Under the pieces are notes generated by a model. That model made no database searches. It was given only the letters and a program-made list of their open reading frames with translations, and was not told the DNA's origin. Positions 23,116 through 31,720 of a stretch of 64,000 nucleotides of DNA are shown here, in pieces (position 1 is the stretch's first letter; each line of letters opens with the position of its first letter). The position numbers and the translations under genes were made by a program. The stretch lies in contig JAFYHS010000012.1 of assembly GCA_017539045.1 (NCBI GenBank), forward strand, positions 1 through 64,000. The letters run 5' to 3'. Origin of the DNA: Bacteroidales bacterium. GTDB taxonomy: Bacteria; Bacteroidota; Bacteroidia; Bacteroidales; F082.

Positions 23116-25479
23116 ATGAAGAAAACCTTACTATTCGTATTCGCCTTGCTGTTTGCAACGGCGACGATGGCACAAAACCGCGCGGTTTTGCTGCAGGAAT
23201 CTTTTGATGGTTCTACCATGCCTGCTGGATGGTCCATCGCAGGCCTTGGCCAAAACAACTGGAACATTTCGGCCACCAACAATGCAGGCGGCGAACCCAA
23301 CGAAATGTGGCTGTATTACGGTCCACAATTCAATGGCATTTCACGCCTTGTCTCTCCTGTTGTTGACTTGACAGGTCTCAACAGCGTTATCATTTCTTTC
23401 AAGCATTGCCTCGACAACTACAATGGCTCACACACTTTAGGTATTGCCACCACTACTGACGGCGGCACCACTTGGAATACAGGTTGGAGCCAAACTTACT
23501 CACAGGATGGCGCTTATTTGGTAACGAGCGAAATCTCCACCCCAGACGTGGGAAGTGCCAACTTCCAGTTCTGCGTCTATTACAGCGGCAATTCCTACAA
23601 CATCGACAACTGGTTCTTCGACGACATCATTGTGTTTACCCTCGAAAACCTCGATCTTGCCATTGCTGGTTCTTCACTTCCCGGCATTGTGCCTGCGGGC
23701 GACCTTACCGTCAGCATGGGCGTCATGAACTATGGCACCACAGAGGTCACTTCCGTCGAGGCCTCGTATGAAGTTTCGGGCATGGAACCTGTCAATCAAA
23801 CCTTTAACGTGAATATTGCATCCTTGGCCACGCAAACTTTGACTTTTGATGTTCCTGCCGCTTTGAACATCCCTGGAGCTTACGAAGTGACTATGAACAT
23901 CGTTAAGGTCAATGGTCAAGACGATGATGTGAGCGACAACAACACTTTGGTGAAGACCGTCTCCGTCCCGATCAACAGTGTTCAAAGAATACCCATGATT
24001 GAGCATTTCTCCTCGTCCACCTGCGGACCTTGCGTGAGCGTGAACAACCAAATGAACACGTTCTGCAACAACAACGCCGGACGCTTCACCTACACCAAAT
24101 ACCAGATGAACTGGCCTGGCACTGGTGACCCCTACTACACCCAAGAAGGTGGCGTGCGCCGCACCTATTACGGCGTCAGCGGTGTTCCGGACATTTATCT
24201 TGACGGCGTGGGCACCAACAACGCTGCTGTCAACCAAAACACTTTCAACCAGCACGCTGAAGAGCCTGGCTACTTCGATGTCAGAGGTTCGTTCACCGTA
24301 GATGGCAACAACATCCATATTTTCGCCGATGTGATGCCGTATGTTGATATTGAGGCCCGTGTGTATGTCTCCATCAATGAGAAAGTGACTCACGGCAACG
24401 TGGGTAGCAATGGTGAGACTGAATTCCACCACGTCTTCATGAAGATGATGCCCGACGGCGAAGGTTCAACGCTTGCTTTCACTTCTGGCGAGATGCAACA
24501 TTTGGAGTTCACCCAAGACATGTCGGGAACGCATGTCGAGGAAATGAGCGACCTTGAAGTGTCCATCTGGGTGCAGAATTACGGCTCGAAGTATGTGTAC
24601 AACAGCCACTTCGCTTACGAATACACCGAAGAGCATCCTTATCCTGTAGAGAATCTGACTTTGACTGAAGTTGCTGGTCCGAGAGGTTTGTTTACCGCTT
24701 CTTGGGATGCTCCTGCACAAGGCAATCCTTTCGGCTACAATGTGTATGTCAACGACGAACTGGTTGCCGAAGGCATCACCGAAACCGAGTACTCGTTTGA
24801 AGGCGATCCCGATGTGTTCAATGTAGTCGGTGTGGTTGCTTTGTATCCCGAAGAAAAAACTTCCATTAAGGTCGTGGCCGCAGCGGCGGAAAACCTGCAA
24901 GACCTGGGATTGTATATTCCTGGCTCACCTTATGTCGATTTGACTGTCAATGAGCCTGAAGCCGATGTCTATGTAAGCAACGGCAATTTCGCCTCACATG
25001 CACCTATTGAGATTACAGCCATTACGGAAACCAATCCCGAAGGCGAAACCTATCTGATTATTGAACCTTCCGCTGCACTGCCCTATTCACTGAACGAGGG
25101 AGAAGAATTCCATTTCACTGTTAACGCCAACGGCCCTGCTGGCAGAAGTGTGGCTGAAACCCTTATTAAGGTGGAGTCCGATAGTGGAGAGGCATTATTC
25201 AATGTTACCGTTGACGGCGAACTGCTGAATATCTCCGAGATTTCATCGACGGCCAAGGTTTATCCCAACCCCGCCAATAGCCAAGTGCGCATCGAGAGTG
25301 CCAACGGCATCGAGAGCGTGAAGGTTTATAATATGATGGGGGTCTTGGTGGAGACCATCCCTGCCAACAGCATGATCCTCAACGTGAACTTGAGCCAATA
25401 CAGCAATGGCACGTATTTCTTCAACATCCGCCAGAGCGATGGCACGGTGAGCAACCAGCGCGTGGTTGTGAACCATTGA
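23116..25479 (+). CDS. T9SS cargo with choice-of-anchor J and Omp28/thioredoxin-like domains
   Basis: A 787-residue exported protein. Signal peptide MKKTLLFVFALLFATATMAQ. Residues about 25-175 resemble a choice-of-anchor J/MAM-like jelly roll (LLQESFDGSTMPAGW, WFFDDIIVFT). A CARDB-like Ig domain follows (about 180-280). An Omp28-like domain (about 290-510) carries a thioredoxin-type CGPC at Cys303-Cys306 (STCGPCVSV) and a cis-proline-like SGVPDIYLDG. Fibronectin/Ig-like regions and a T9SS type A sorting domain (about 710-787, KVYPNPANSQVRIES) complete it. Redox activity on the cell surface is possible but unproven. It ends before a strong bidirectional terminator. Confidence 0.82.
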   Translation: MKKTLLFVFALLFATATMAQNRAVLLQESFDGSTMPAGWSIAGLGQNNWNISATNNAGGEPNEMWLYYGPQFNGISRLVSPVVDLTGLNSVIISFKHCLDNYNGSHTLGIATTTDGGTTWNTGWSQTYSQDGAYLVTSEISTPDVGSANFQFCVYYSGNSYNIDNWFFDDIIVFTLENLDLAIAGSSLPGIVPAGDLTVSMGVMNYGTTEVTSVEASYEVSGMEPVNQTFNVNIASLATQTLTFDVPAALNIPGAYEVTMNIVKVNGQDDDVSDNNTLVKTVSVPINSVQRIPMIEHFSSSTCGPCVSVNNQMNTFCNNNAGRFTYTKYQMNWPGTGDPYYTQEGGVRRTYYGVSGVPDIYLDGVGTNNAAVNQNTFNQHAEEPGYFDVRGSFTVDGNNIHIFADVMPYVDIEARVYVSINEKVTHGNVGSNGETEFHHVFMKMMPDGEGSTLAFTSGEMQHLEFTQDMSGTHVEEMSDLEVSIWVQNYGSKYVYNSHFAYEYTEEHPYPVENLTLTEVAGPRGLFTASWDAPAQGNPFGYNVYVNDELVAEGITETEYSFEGDPDVFNVVGVVALYPEEKTSIKVVAAAAENLQDLGLYIPGSPYVDLTVNEPEADVYVSNGNFASHAPIEITAITETNPEGETYLIIEPSAALPYSLNEGEEFHFTVNANGPAGRSVAETLIKVESDSGEALFNVTVDGELLNISEISSTAKVYPNPANSQVRIESANGIESVKVYNMMGVLVETIPANSMILNVNLSQYSNGTYFFNIRQSDGTVSNQRVVVNH

Positions 25480-25500
25480 TGACATTGAAGTCATCCCAAC

Positions 25501-25531
25501 AAAAAAGGGAACCCGATTGGGTTCCCTTTTT
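25501..25531. terminator. Bidirectional terminator between T9SS cargo and argF
   Basis: AAAAAAGGGAACCC pairs with GGGTTCCCTTTTT around GATT. A-run and T-run on both sides allow use from both strands. Confidence 0.85.
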
Positions 25532-25553
25532 GTTTGATGCACTTGGACTATGA

Positions 25554-26555
25554 TTAGTCGCCCAGCGTGGCCACCATGACGGCCTTGATGGTGTGCATGC
25601 GGTTCTCAGCCTCGTCGAAGACGATGCTGTTCTCGCTCTCGAACACGTCCTCGGTGACCTCGATACCGTTCAAGCCGAACTTCTCATAAACGTCGCGGCC
25701 GGCCTTGGTCTCCAGATTGTGATACGAAGGAAGGCAGTGCATGAACTTGCACTTGGGGTTGCCTGTCTTTTTCATCAGTTCTGCGTTGACCTGATAGGGC
25801 ATCAGCATATTGATGCGCTCTTTCCACACGCTGTCGGGTTCGCCCATCGATACCCAAATGTCGGTGTAGATGAAGTCAAGACCCTTCACGCCCTTCTCCA
25901 CGTCGTCGGTGACGGTAAGCTTGGCACCGGTTTCCTTGGCGATTTCCTGGCACTTCTTGACAAGATCTTTGGCCGGTTGCAGTTTCTTGGGGGCGATAAT
26001 GCGGATGTCCATACCCATCTTCACACCACCGACCATCAGGCTGTTGCCCATATTGTAGCGGGCGTCGCCGATATAAGCGAACTTCACCTGGTTGAGGGGC
26101 TTGTCGGTATGCTCCTGAATGGTGAGGAAGTCGGCCAGAATCTGAGTGGGGTGAGCTTCGGCGGTAAGACCATTCCACACGGGGACGCCGGCATATTTGG
26201 CCAGTTCCTCGACAGTGGCCTGGTCGAAGCCACGGTACTCGATGCCGTCGAACATACGACCCAGCACGCGGGCGGTGTCAGCCATCGATTCCTTGATGCC
26301 GATCTGTGAGCCAGTAGGGCCGAGATAGGTGACGTGGGCACCTTGGTCCTTGGCGCCAACCTCGAAGGCGCAACGGGTGCGGGTCGAGGTCTTTTCGAAG
26401 ATGAGGGCAATGTTCTTGCCCGTCAGTTTGGGTTGTTCGGTGCCTGCATACTTGGCGGCCTTGAGGTCGGCAGCAAGTTTCAGTAAGAACTTAATCTCTT
26501 CCGGAGTGAAGTCCAACAACTTCAGGAAGTTTCTGTTTCTGAGGTTAAATGCCAT
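25554..26555 (-). CDS. argF: Ornithine carbamoyltransferase
   Basis: A 333-residue cytosolic enzyme making citrulline from ornithine and carbamoyl phosphate, or running in reverse in arginine catabolism. Carbamoyl-phosphate site [11 protein letters not shown] is intact, with [11 protein letters not shown] next. The ornithine-side motif is [12 protein letters not shown]. In Bacteroides an N-succinyl/acetyl-ornithine variant exists, but the HCLPS motif and the length favour true ornithine carbamoyltransferase. It stands alone, without carbamate kinase or arginine deiminase genes nearby, so biosynthesis is the simplest reading. Its product citrulline connects loosely to the secreted deiminase at 2368. 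Confidence 0.95.
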   Translation of the reverse strand: MAFNLRNRNFLKLLDFTPEEIKFLLKLAADLKAAKYAGTEQPKLTGKNIALIFEKTSTRTRCAFEVGAKDQGAHVTYLGPTGSQIGIKESMADTARVLGRMFDGIEYRGFDQATVEELAKYAGVPVWNGLTAEAHPTQILADFLTIQEHTDKPLNQVKFAYIGDARYNMGNSLMVGGVKMGMDIRIIAPKKLQPAKDLVKKCQEIAKETGAKLTVTDDVEKGVKGLDFIYTDIWVSMGEPDSVWKERINMLMPYQVNAELMKKTGNPKCKFMHCLPSYHNLETKAGRDVYEKFGLNGIEVTEDVFESENSIVFDEAENRMHTIKAVMVATLGD

Positions 26556-26567
26556 GTTGTTATGATT

Positions 26568-26600
26568 TAAAGATTTAAGATTTAAAGATTCAAAGATTTA
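26568..26600. repeat. AT-rich GATTTAAA short direct repeats upstream of argF
   Basis: GATTTAAA-type octamers (GATTTAAAGATTTAAGATTT, then AAAGATTCAAAGATTTA) are repeated. They lie in the argF leader or promoter region on the minus strand. Confidence 0.5.
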
Positions 26601-26605
26601 ATAAT

Positions 26606-26742
26606 GAGTTTCCCTTCGGGAATGGAGATTTGTTTTGCTATATTGCGGCGGCTTTTGGCGCTTACGATTCGTAGGTTCTATCTGCCGCCGCGTTATACGA
26701 TTAATTGCTCTACTCCATTCCCCGTAGGGGAATCTCAACTCC
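26606..26742. repeat. Family H: 137-bp nested palindrome upstream of argF
   Basis: The outer arm GAGTTTCCCTTCGGGAATGGAG (26606-26627) pairs imperfectly with CTCCATTCCCCGTAGGGGAATCTC (26713-26736). Inner arms GCGGCGGC (26645-26652) and GCCGCCGC (26684-26691) nest inside. The size and terminal inverted repeats resemble a small MITE or a structured RNA. No gene is visible in it. Confidence 0.65.
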
Positions 26743-26769
26743 TTTTCGGCTGCAAAATTACTCATTTTC

Positions 26770-27534
26770 TTATCTCATCCAACCTTCAACACGATAAATC
26801 TTTTCCAACAGTTTGGTTTCTTCTCCACTACTCGCATTTTTGTGCCATACTTCGATACGAGCCGCATAGTAATCTCCCCAATCGCCTTCGTATATTGTGA
26901 AATTCTGTTTGTCTGCAATCATACCAAATTCTGTATGGTCAATCACTTTTACAGTAGATGCTTTTCGCAATCTCGATGTAGACAATTCAATGTTTTCCGT
27001 TACCTCAAAACACCGCAGAAATACATCACCATCAGGTAATTCTGGGTAGTAAAAACTGTATTGATACAAACCTCCTTGAAAATCGTTCCAAACTTGTAAA
27101 CACTCTTTTTCTGAAATACCATCAACGGATACCTCGACAGGAGCATTTCCCTCTAGTGGGATCTCGCATTCCATTCCTTCGGGTATGGGATGTTCTTTGC
27201 CAAAGGGGTCTGGTTGAGAACTACTTATAATTAAATAAATGAATGAAATGAAATAGAAAGCAATAAAACAAACCAGAACACCGATCGCAGCACCTACGGA
27301 TTGCCACCATTCCTTTTTGCAAAGGCAATAGATGAAGATGATTCCTTGAATAACCAACAATACAATGAACACAATAAACAATGCGGAAGACAATCCCCAT
27401 AGGTTATGGTTGGCAGCAGGTATGATCAACAGAGCACAAATCAGATTAACGATAGGAAAAATCCACCAAAATTTTACAAAAAAGTTCTTTTTTCTACACT
27501 CTTGTTTAAGGCGATTCTCGTTTACATTTTCCAT
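26770..27534 (-). CDS. Unknown membrane protein with three TM segments
   Basis: A 254-residue protein of unknown family. After a basic N-terminus (about 1-25), three hydrophobic segments are seen (FPIVNLICALLIIPAA, LFIVFIVLLVIQGIIFIYCL, GVLVCFIAFYFISFIYLII). A soluble C-terminal region of about 150 residues follows, with an Ig-like or beta-rich look (EISLST.., TIYEGDWGDYYAARIEVW). The gene is clearly AT-rich compared with its neighbours and lies between argF and DUF3109. No operon partners. Likely inner-membrane; function unknown. Confidence 0.65.
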   Translation of the reverse strand: MENVNENRLKQECRKKNFFVKFWWIFPIVNLICALLIIPAANHNLWGLSSALFIVFIVLLVIQGIIFIYCLCKKEWWQSVGAAIGVLVCFIAFYFISFIYLIISSSQPDPFGKEHPIPEGMECEIPLEGNAPVEVSVDGISEKECLQVWNDFQGGLYQYSFYYPELPDGDVFLRCFEVTENIELSTSRLRKASTVKVIDHTEFGMIADKQNFTIYEGDWGDYYAARIEVWHKNASSGEETKLLEKIYRVEGWMR

Positions 27535-27605
27535 TTTTCGTATACCTATTAGTTATTATGGCAACGATTATTATTTCAGATTATTGTTTTCAGTATATTT
27601 GCGCC

Positions 27606-28169
27606 ATGATTATCCTCGACAATGTAGTCGTCACCGACGAATTCCTGAATGCCCAGTTCTGTTGCTGCCTGCCGCGCTGCAAGGGCTGGTGCTGTGTGGC
27701 TGGCGATGCTGGCGCACCTCTCGAAGCCTCTGAAATAGAGCAGATTGAAGACAACCTCGAAGCCATCAAACCCTATATGCGCCCCGAAGGCATCAAGGTC
27801 ATTGAAGAAAACGACGTCTACGACTATGACGAGACGGGCGAACTTGTCACGCCCTTGGTGAACGGCGAGGAATGCGCTTTCGTTTACTTCCACGAGAACG
27901 GCACCGCGCTCTGCGCCATAGAAAAAGCGTACTTGGAGGGCAAATGCGACTTCTGGAAACCGATTTCATGCCACCTCTACCCTATACGCCTTGTGGAAAA
28001 AGACGGCTTCACCCATATCCTTTACCACGAATGGAGCGTCTGCGTGCCCGCCAAGCGCAAGGGCGAACGTGACGGCATCCCGTTGTGGAAGTTCCTCCGT
28101 GAGCCGATAATCCGCAGGTTCGGGGAAGATTGGTACAATAGGCTAGAGAAAATGTTACAGAAACAATAG
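27606..28169 (+). CDS. DUF3109 family protein (cysteine-rich)
   Basis: A 187-residue cytosolic protein of the DUF3109 family, related to YkgJ-type cysteine-cluster proteins. Cysteines concentrate in the N-terminal FCCCLPRCKGWCC and later in GKCDFWKPISCHLYP, probably a metal or Fe-S site. Family members usually begin MI.I.D..V, which favours the ATG at 27606 over 27558. A -7 box TATATTTG (27594-27601) ends only 4 bp before that ATG, so transcription might start at or near the start codon, giving a leaderless mRNA. Role unknown. Confidence 0.8.
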   Translation: MIILDNVVVTDEFLNAQFCCCLPRCKGWCCVAGDAGAPLEASEIEQIEDNLEAIKPYMRPEGIKVIEENDVYDYDETGELVTPLVNGEECAFVYFHENGTALCAIEKAYLEGKCDFWKPISCHLYPIRLVEKDGFTHILYHEWSVCVPAKRKGERDGIPLWKFLREPIIRRFGEDWYNRLEKMLQKQ

Positions 28170-28308
28170 ACTATTTTGGGCATTACCGAGGCGAAACCAA
28201 TGCTGAAGTTGCAGCTGCGGCCTCCAATAGAAACACCGCCTAAGGTACCGCGGGCACCATTAACGGCTGTTATACTTGAAGCTATGTAATATGTACAGCG
28301 ACTATTCA
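28170..28308. other. Gap with possible short reading frame on the minus strand
   Basis: A minus-strand frame starting at 28309 shares TAATG with the stop of the 28309-28962 gene. Its first 47 codons (MNSRCTYYIASSITAVNGAR, then a Gly-rich stretch GTLGGVSIGG) lie in the gap, and the rest runs antisense through DUF3109. It may be a gene remnant or a coupled small gene. No promoter or RNA gene was seen. Confidence 0.25.
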
Positions 28309-28962
28309 TTAGAAAGAATCGTCACATTCTGTAACAAACAAATCATTTATTTCGTAATTATCAATTTCCTCCTTAATGGTCATGTAGTCCTCTTCAGAAA
28401 ATGCTCCTTCATATTGTTCAAGCTCTGTTAAAGCAGTTTCTTTCCCTTCAATGTAGGTTTTGTATTTTAAATAACTAATCAATTGATAAGGCTGTATTGA
28501 TTTATTTCCATCGCTTAAAACTAAGGCATACTCATTAGAAGCATTTGTACACATTTGTTTTTCGCAATCAAAGTTGCCAATCTTATTATACAACATGGCG
28601 ATGAATCCAAATACCTCAGCTTTGGACATGTGGTCTTGGGGGCTTACTGTTCCAAGTTCTGTCAACATGATGTCAATCAATTGTTCATAGTTTTTCTTTT
28701 TCATCAAAGTAACTTTTAGATTAGCTTTTGCAGCGCTTTGATTCTTGTCTATAGCAAGAGCCTCCTGAAAGTATTTAAGGGCGGAATCCAATTGAGATGG
28801 ATTGCAATCAAAAAAGTACTGATTAAGAAACCCAAATCCTTTGTCATTTAATTCCGTAGCAATGATTTGATTTTTTTTATTTGGCTCTTTAGTTTGACAT
28901 GCTGAAACCAATAAAACCATGAAGATCAAAAAGTATCTTAAAAATGATAGTGTTTTCATCAT
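28309..28962 (-). CDS. TPR-like lipoprotein, unknown
   Basis: A 217-residue protein beginning MMKTLSFLRYFLIFMVLLVS with a lipobox cysteine directly after (VSAC). A TPR-like helical part (QLDSALKYFQEALAID, then AAKANLKVTLMKK) spans about 45-130. The start at 28962 is chosen because upstream in-frame sequence is the repeat-derived SLKSADCKSAGT and precedes the promoter-proximal palindrome. A -7 box (TATCTTTG in reverse, 29022-29029) lies upstream. AT-rich, no operon partner. Probably an inner-leaflet outer-membrane lipoprotein with a protein-binding role. Confidence 0.7.
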   Translation of the reverse strand: MMKTLSFLRYFLIFMVLLVSACQTKEPNKKNQIIATELNDKGFGFLNQYFFDCNPSQLDSALKYFQEALAIDKNQSAAKANLKVTLMKKKNYEQLIDIMLTELGTVSPQDHMSKAEVFGFIAMLYNKIGNFDCEKQMCTNASNEYALVLSDGNKSIQPYQLISYLKYKTYIEGKETALTELEQYEGAFSEEDYMTIKEEIDNYEINDLFVTECDDSF

Positions 28963-28987
28963 ATTATTATGGCGTAACCTTGTTCCT

Positions 28988-29004
28988 GCGGATTTGCAAT
29001 CCGC
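28988..29004. repeat. Repeat family E palindrome in the lipoprotein 5' leader
   Basis: GCGGATTTGCAATCCGC forms a perfect hairpin between the -7 box (29022-29029) and the ATG at 28962 of the minus-strand lipoprotein gene, so it would be transcribed in the leader. Confidence 0.6.
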
Positions 29005-29021
29005 CGACTTCAAACTCAACG

Positions 29022-29029
29022 CAAAGATA
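29022..29029 (-). promoter_or_regulatory. -7 box for the TPR-like lipoprotein gene
   Basis: The minus strand reads TATCTTTG, with TTG (29047-29049 in reverse) 17 bp further upstream. The spacing is slightly short. Confidence 0.5.
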
Positions 29030-29129
29030 ACCAAAGTTTGATTCTCCAAGAATTATTTCCCCACGAAAATAAAAAAACAACTTCCTCGTTCATTATTTGT
29101 TGTATCTTCGCCAACCCAAACCGCAAAGA

Positions 29130-29873
29130 TTGAAACGCCTGTTATTAATATTATCCCTAATAATGTGTTGCCTCGCCGCCGTTGCGCAAAACGGCGATGA
29201 TGGTAAGCCCAAGCGCGTGGATTTCTATGGCTATGTGGTCACGGCTGACAGTCTGCACCCCATTCGTAACACCCATATCATCAGCAAAATGGCGCATTGT
29301 GGAACCATTACCAACCAACAAGGTAAGTTTCACATCCAGGCGCGGCAAATTGACACGCTGTGGGTGAGTTGTGTCGGCTTTACGCGACGCCTCATCGCCA
29401 TCAACGAGTCGCTCACCTCCAGCGACACCCTCGTCATCCGCTTGCTTCCCGAGACCATCACACTCCGCGAAGTGACCGTGCTCCCCTTTACCAACTACGA
29501 ATCTTTTAAGGAGATGCTCGTCACCATGCCCAGCATCGAGACCCCTGACGAGATCAAACGTTTGAACGAAGACCTCAACGACCTCTGGCTAAGCCGTGCG
29601 CCATCGGGCAACGGCATGGTCACCATCACAGCCAGTCCGATACAATACCTCTACGACAAATACAACAAGTCGGCACGACGCCAAGCCACACTGCGACGCA
29701 ACCGCCGCATGTATAACGAAGTGTTGCGTGAGCAAGGCCGCACCGACGAGCTTCTCCCCGACTCACTCGATTTCTCTGTCGATTACAAGACGTATGAACT
29801 CGACGAAGCCGCCGAAACGGGCAAACCCAAGGCGATGGTACCCCGAAAGAAATACATCCGCATAGGGCAATAA
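29130..29873 (+). CDS. Exported protein with carboxypeptidase-like regulatory domain
   Basis: The product of 247 residues begins at a TTG codon (29130) that yields a signal peptide (KRLLLILSLIMCCLAAVAQ). The called upstream TTG (29097) overlaps a -7 box TATCTTCG (29103-29110), so it is rejected. A CarboxypepD_reg-like Ig fold follows (about 25-110): VDFYGYVVTADSLHPIRNTH, then GTITNQQGKFHI and IDTLWVSCVGF. The remainder is basic and helical, with no TonB-receptor barrel. Such stand-alone domains occur in outer-membrane-associated Bacteroidota proteins. It lies 9 bp upstream of comF, so they may be co-transcribed. Confidence 0.75.
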   Translation: MKRLLLILSLIMCCLAAVAQNGDDGKPKRVDFYGYVVTADSLHPIRNTHIISKMAHCGTITNQQGKFHIQARQIDTLWVSCVGFTRRLIAINESLTSSDTLVIRLLPETITLREVTVLPFTNYESFKEMLVTMPSIETPDEIKRLNEDLNDLWLSRAPSGNGMVTITASPIQYLYDKYNKSARRQATLRRNRRMYNEVLREQGRTDELLPDSLDFSVDYKTYELDEAAETGKPKAMVPRKKYIRIGQ

Positions 29874-29882
29874 GACAAAACC

Positions 29883-30581
29883 ATGACCTTCCGCGATTGG
29901 CTCGATAGCATCATCAACCTATTTTATCCTCGCGTCTGCGCCGCCTGTGGCGAAGCCTTACTCAAAGACGAAAAGACGGTTTGCCTGAAATGCCGCTATC
30001 TGCTACCTAAGACGGGGTACGAACTGAACCCTGACAACCCCTTGGCGCAAACCTTTTATGGACGGGTTAGATTTCACGCTGTCACTGCAGCTTTCTTTTT
30101 CGCAAAGTCAGGCAAAGTACAGCACCTCATCCACGAACTGAAATACAAAGGTAACAAGGATGCGGGCATTTTCCTTGGGCAACAATTAGGGGAAACCATC
30201 AAAAGCGCGCCTCTTTTTCAAGGCATCGACTATCTCATCCCTGTACCCTTGCATCCCAAACGCGAGAAACAGCGTGGCTACAACCAAAGCCTGATGATCG
30301 CCCAGGGCATCCACGAGGTCACCGGGATTGCCATTGGAGACAAATACCTTATCCGTGCCGTCAACACGGCCACACAAACCAAGAAATCAGCCGAGGAACG
30401 CTACCAAAACGTGAAGGACATCTTCGAACTGCGTTTCGCCGACGAACTAAAAGGAAAGCACGTCCTCCTTATCGACGACGTGCTTACCACAGGTGCCACA
30501 CTTGAATCGTGTGCGCATCAATTGGAAAATATCCCAGGTATTACTATTAGTGCGGCAACCGCCGCCTGCGCCGGGAATTAG
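29883..30581 (+). CDS. ComF-family phosphoribosyltransferase-like protein
   Basis: A 232-residue protein of the ComF family, linked to competence or DNA uptake in other bacteria. An N-terminal zinc-finger-like double pair (CAACGEAL, CLKCRYLLP) precedes a phosphoribosyltransferase fold. The PRPP-binding loop is VLLIDDVLTTGATL, and KREKQRGYNQS is the other family motif. Its 3' end overlaps the convergent buk gene by 4 bp (stop codons within one TTAG stretch), leaving no room for a terminator. Confidence 0.9.
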   Translation: MTFRDWLDSIINLFYPRVCAACGEALLKDEKTVCLKCRYLLPKTGYELNPDNPLAQTFYGRVRFHAVTAAFFFAKSGKVQHLIHELKYKGNKDAGIFLGQQLGETIKSAPLFQGIDYLIPVPLHPKREKQRGYNQSLMIAQGIHEVTGIAIGDKYLIRAVNTATQTKKSAEERYQNVKDIFELRFADELKGKHVLLIDDVLTTGATLESCAHQLENIPGITISAATAACAGN

Positions 30582-31654
30582 GCTTGGTAGACCTTCGGTG
30601 TATCCTCGCCGTTGAGGACACGCAGGCCATTCAATGCCAAGGCTTTCATCTCGTCTTCGCCAGGATAGACATACACAGGAGCGATCTTCTCGACATGGCT
30701 CTTCACCAAAGCGCAGAAGCCCTTGTCGTAGGCCATACCGCCCGTGAGGAAGATGGCATCCACATCCATGCTGAAAGCCGAGGCTGCAAGGCCACCAACT
30801 TCCTTGGCCACTTGATAGGCCATGGCTTTGTAGACCTTCTCCCATTCCTTGTTGCCAGCCTTCACAGCGTTCTCCACTTCGAGGGCATCGTTGGTGCCAA
30901 GGTAAGCGACGAAGCCGCCCTTGCCTTTCAGCATCTGGCCGATTTCCTTCTTGGTGTATTTGCCGCTGAAGCAAGCGTCGACAAGGAAGCCAGCTGGCAG
31001 TGAGCCAGCGCGTTCGGGTGTGAAGGGACCATCGCCGTTCAAGGCGTTGTTGGTATCGACCACGCGACCTTTCTTGTGGGCGCTGACCGAGATACCACCA
31101 CCGAGGTGGATGGCGATGATGTTCATGTCCTCATACTTGCGACCGAGGTCTTTGGCCAACTGACGGGCAATGATCTTCTGATTCAAGGCATGGAAGATGG
31201 AGATACGCGGGAACAGCGGATGACCCGAATAACGCGCCACCTCGTCCATTTCGTCGACCACGACAGGGTCGGCAATGTAAGCCTTCACACCAATTTCCTT
31301 GGCGATGTCGTTGGCAATCAAGCCGCCGAGGTTGGAGGCGTGCTCGCCGCTATAGCCTTCGGTAAGGTCCTTGATCATGAGGTCGTTCACCTCATAGACG
31401 CCCGAGACGAGCGGACGGAGCAAGCCGCCACGACCCACGATGCAATCCATTTGCTTGACATCAATGCCAGCCTCTTTCAGTTCGCGCATGATGGCTTCGG
31501 TGCGGAAGGGCTTCTGGTCGGAGATGTGCTCAAATTTCGCAACTTCCTCAGCGCTGTGCTTGAGGTTCTTCTTGAAGACTTGTTCCTCACCTTCGAACAC
31601 AGCAATCTTAGTCGAGGTGGAACCGGGGTTTATCGTTAAGATTTTGTATGCCAT
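30578..31654 (-). CDS. buk: Butyrate kinase
   Basis: A 358-residue acetate/butyrate-kinase-family enzyme that makes ATP and butyrate from butyryl phosphate. ASKHA-fold motifs are seen: ILTINPGSTSTKIAVF at the start, HLGGGISVSAHKKGRVVDTNN and LTGGMAYDKGF near the end. It lies 66 bp downstream of ptb on the same strand, with only a repeat palindrome between, so the pair probably forms a two-gene operon. Together they finish butyrate production with substrate-level ATP gain, or act in branched-chain fatty-acid metabolism. Confidence 0.95.
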   Translation of the reverse strand: MAYKILTINPGSTSTKIAVFEGEEQVFKKNLKHSAEEVAKFEHISDQKPFRTEAIMRELKEAGIDVKQMDCIVGRGGLLRPLVSGVYEVNDLMIKDLTEGYSGEHASNLGGLIANDIAKEIGVKAYIADPVVVDEMDEVARYSGHPLFPRISIFHALNQKIIARQLAKDLGRKYEDMNIIAIHLGGGISVSAHKKGRVVDTNNALNGDGPFTPERAGSLPAGFLVDACFSGKYTKKEIGQMLKGKGGFVAYLGTNDALEVENAVKAGNKEWEKVYKAMAYQVAKEVGGLAASAFSMDVDAIFLTGGMAYDKGFCALVKSHVEKIAPVYVYPGEDEMKALALNGLRVLNGEDTPKVYQA

Positions 31655-31680
31655 ATTGTTATATTTTTATGTTTTTTCTG

Positions 31681-31708
31681 GTAGAGCCGCGATTAATCGC
31701 GTCTCTAC
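31681..31708. repeat. Repeat family B palindrome (copy 3) between ptb and buk
   Basis: GTAGAGCCGCGATT pairs with AATCGCGTCTCTAC with one mismatch. It lies inside the ptb-buk operon and may form a hairpin in the transcript. Confidence 0.8.
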
Positions 31709-31720
31709 AAAGTGATTTCT

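Noticed and set aside
25554..26555. argF as part of an arginine deiminase pathway operon with the PPAD-like gene
   Set aside because: It is 21 kb away, single, and lacks carbamate kinase or ArcA neighbours.
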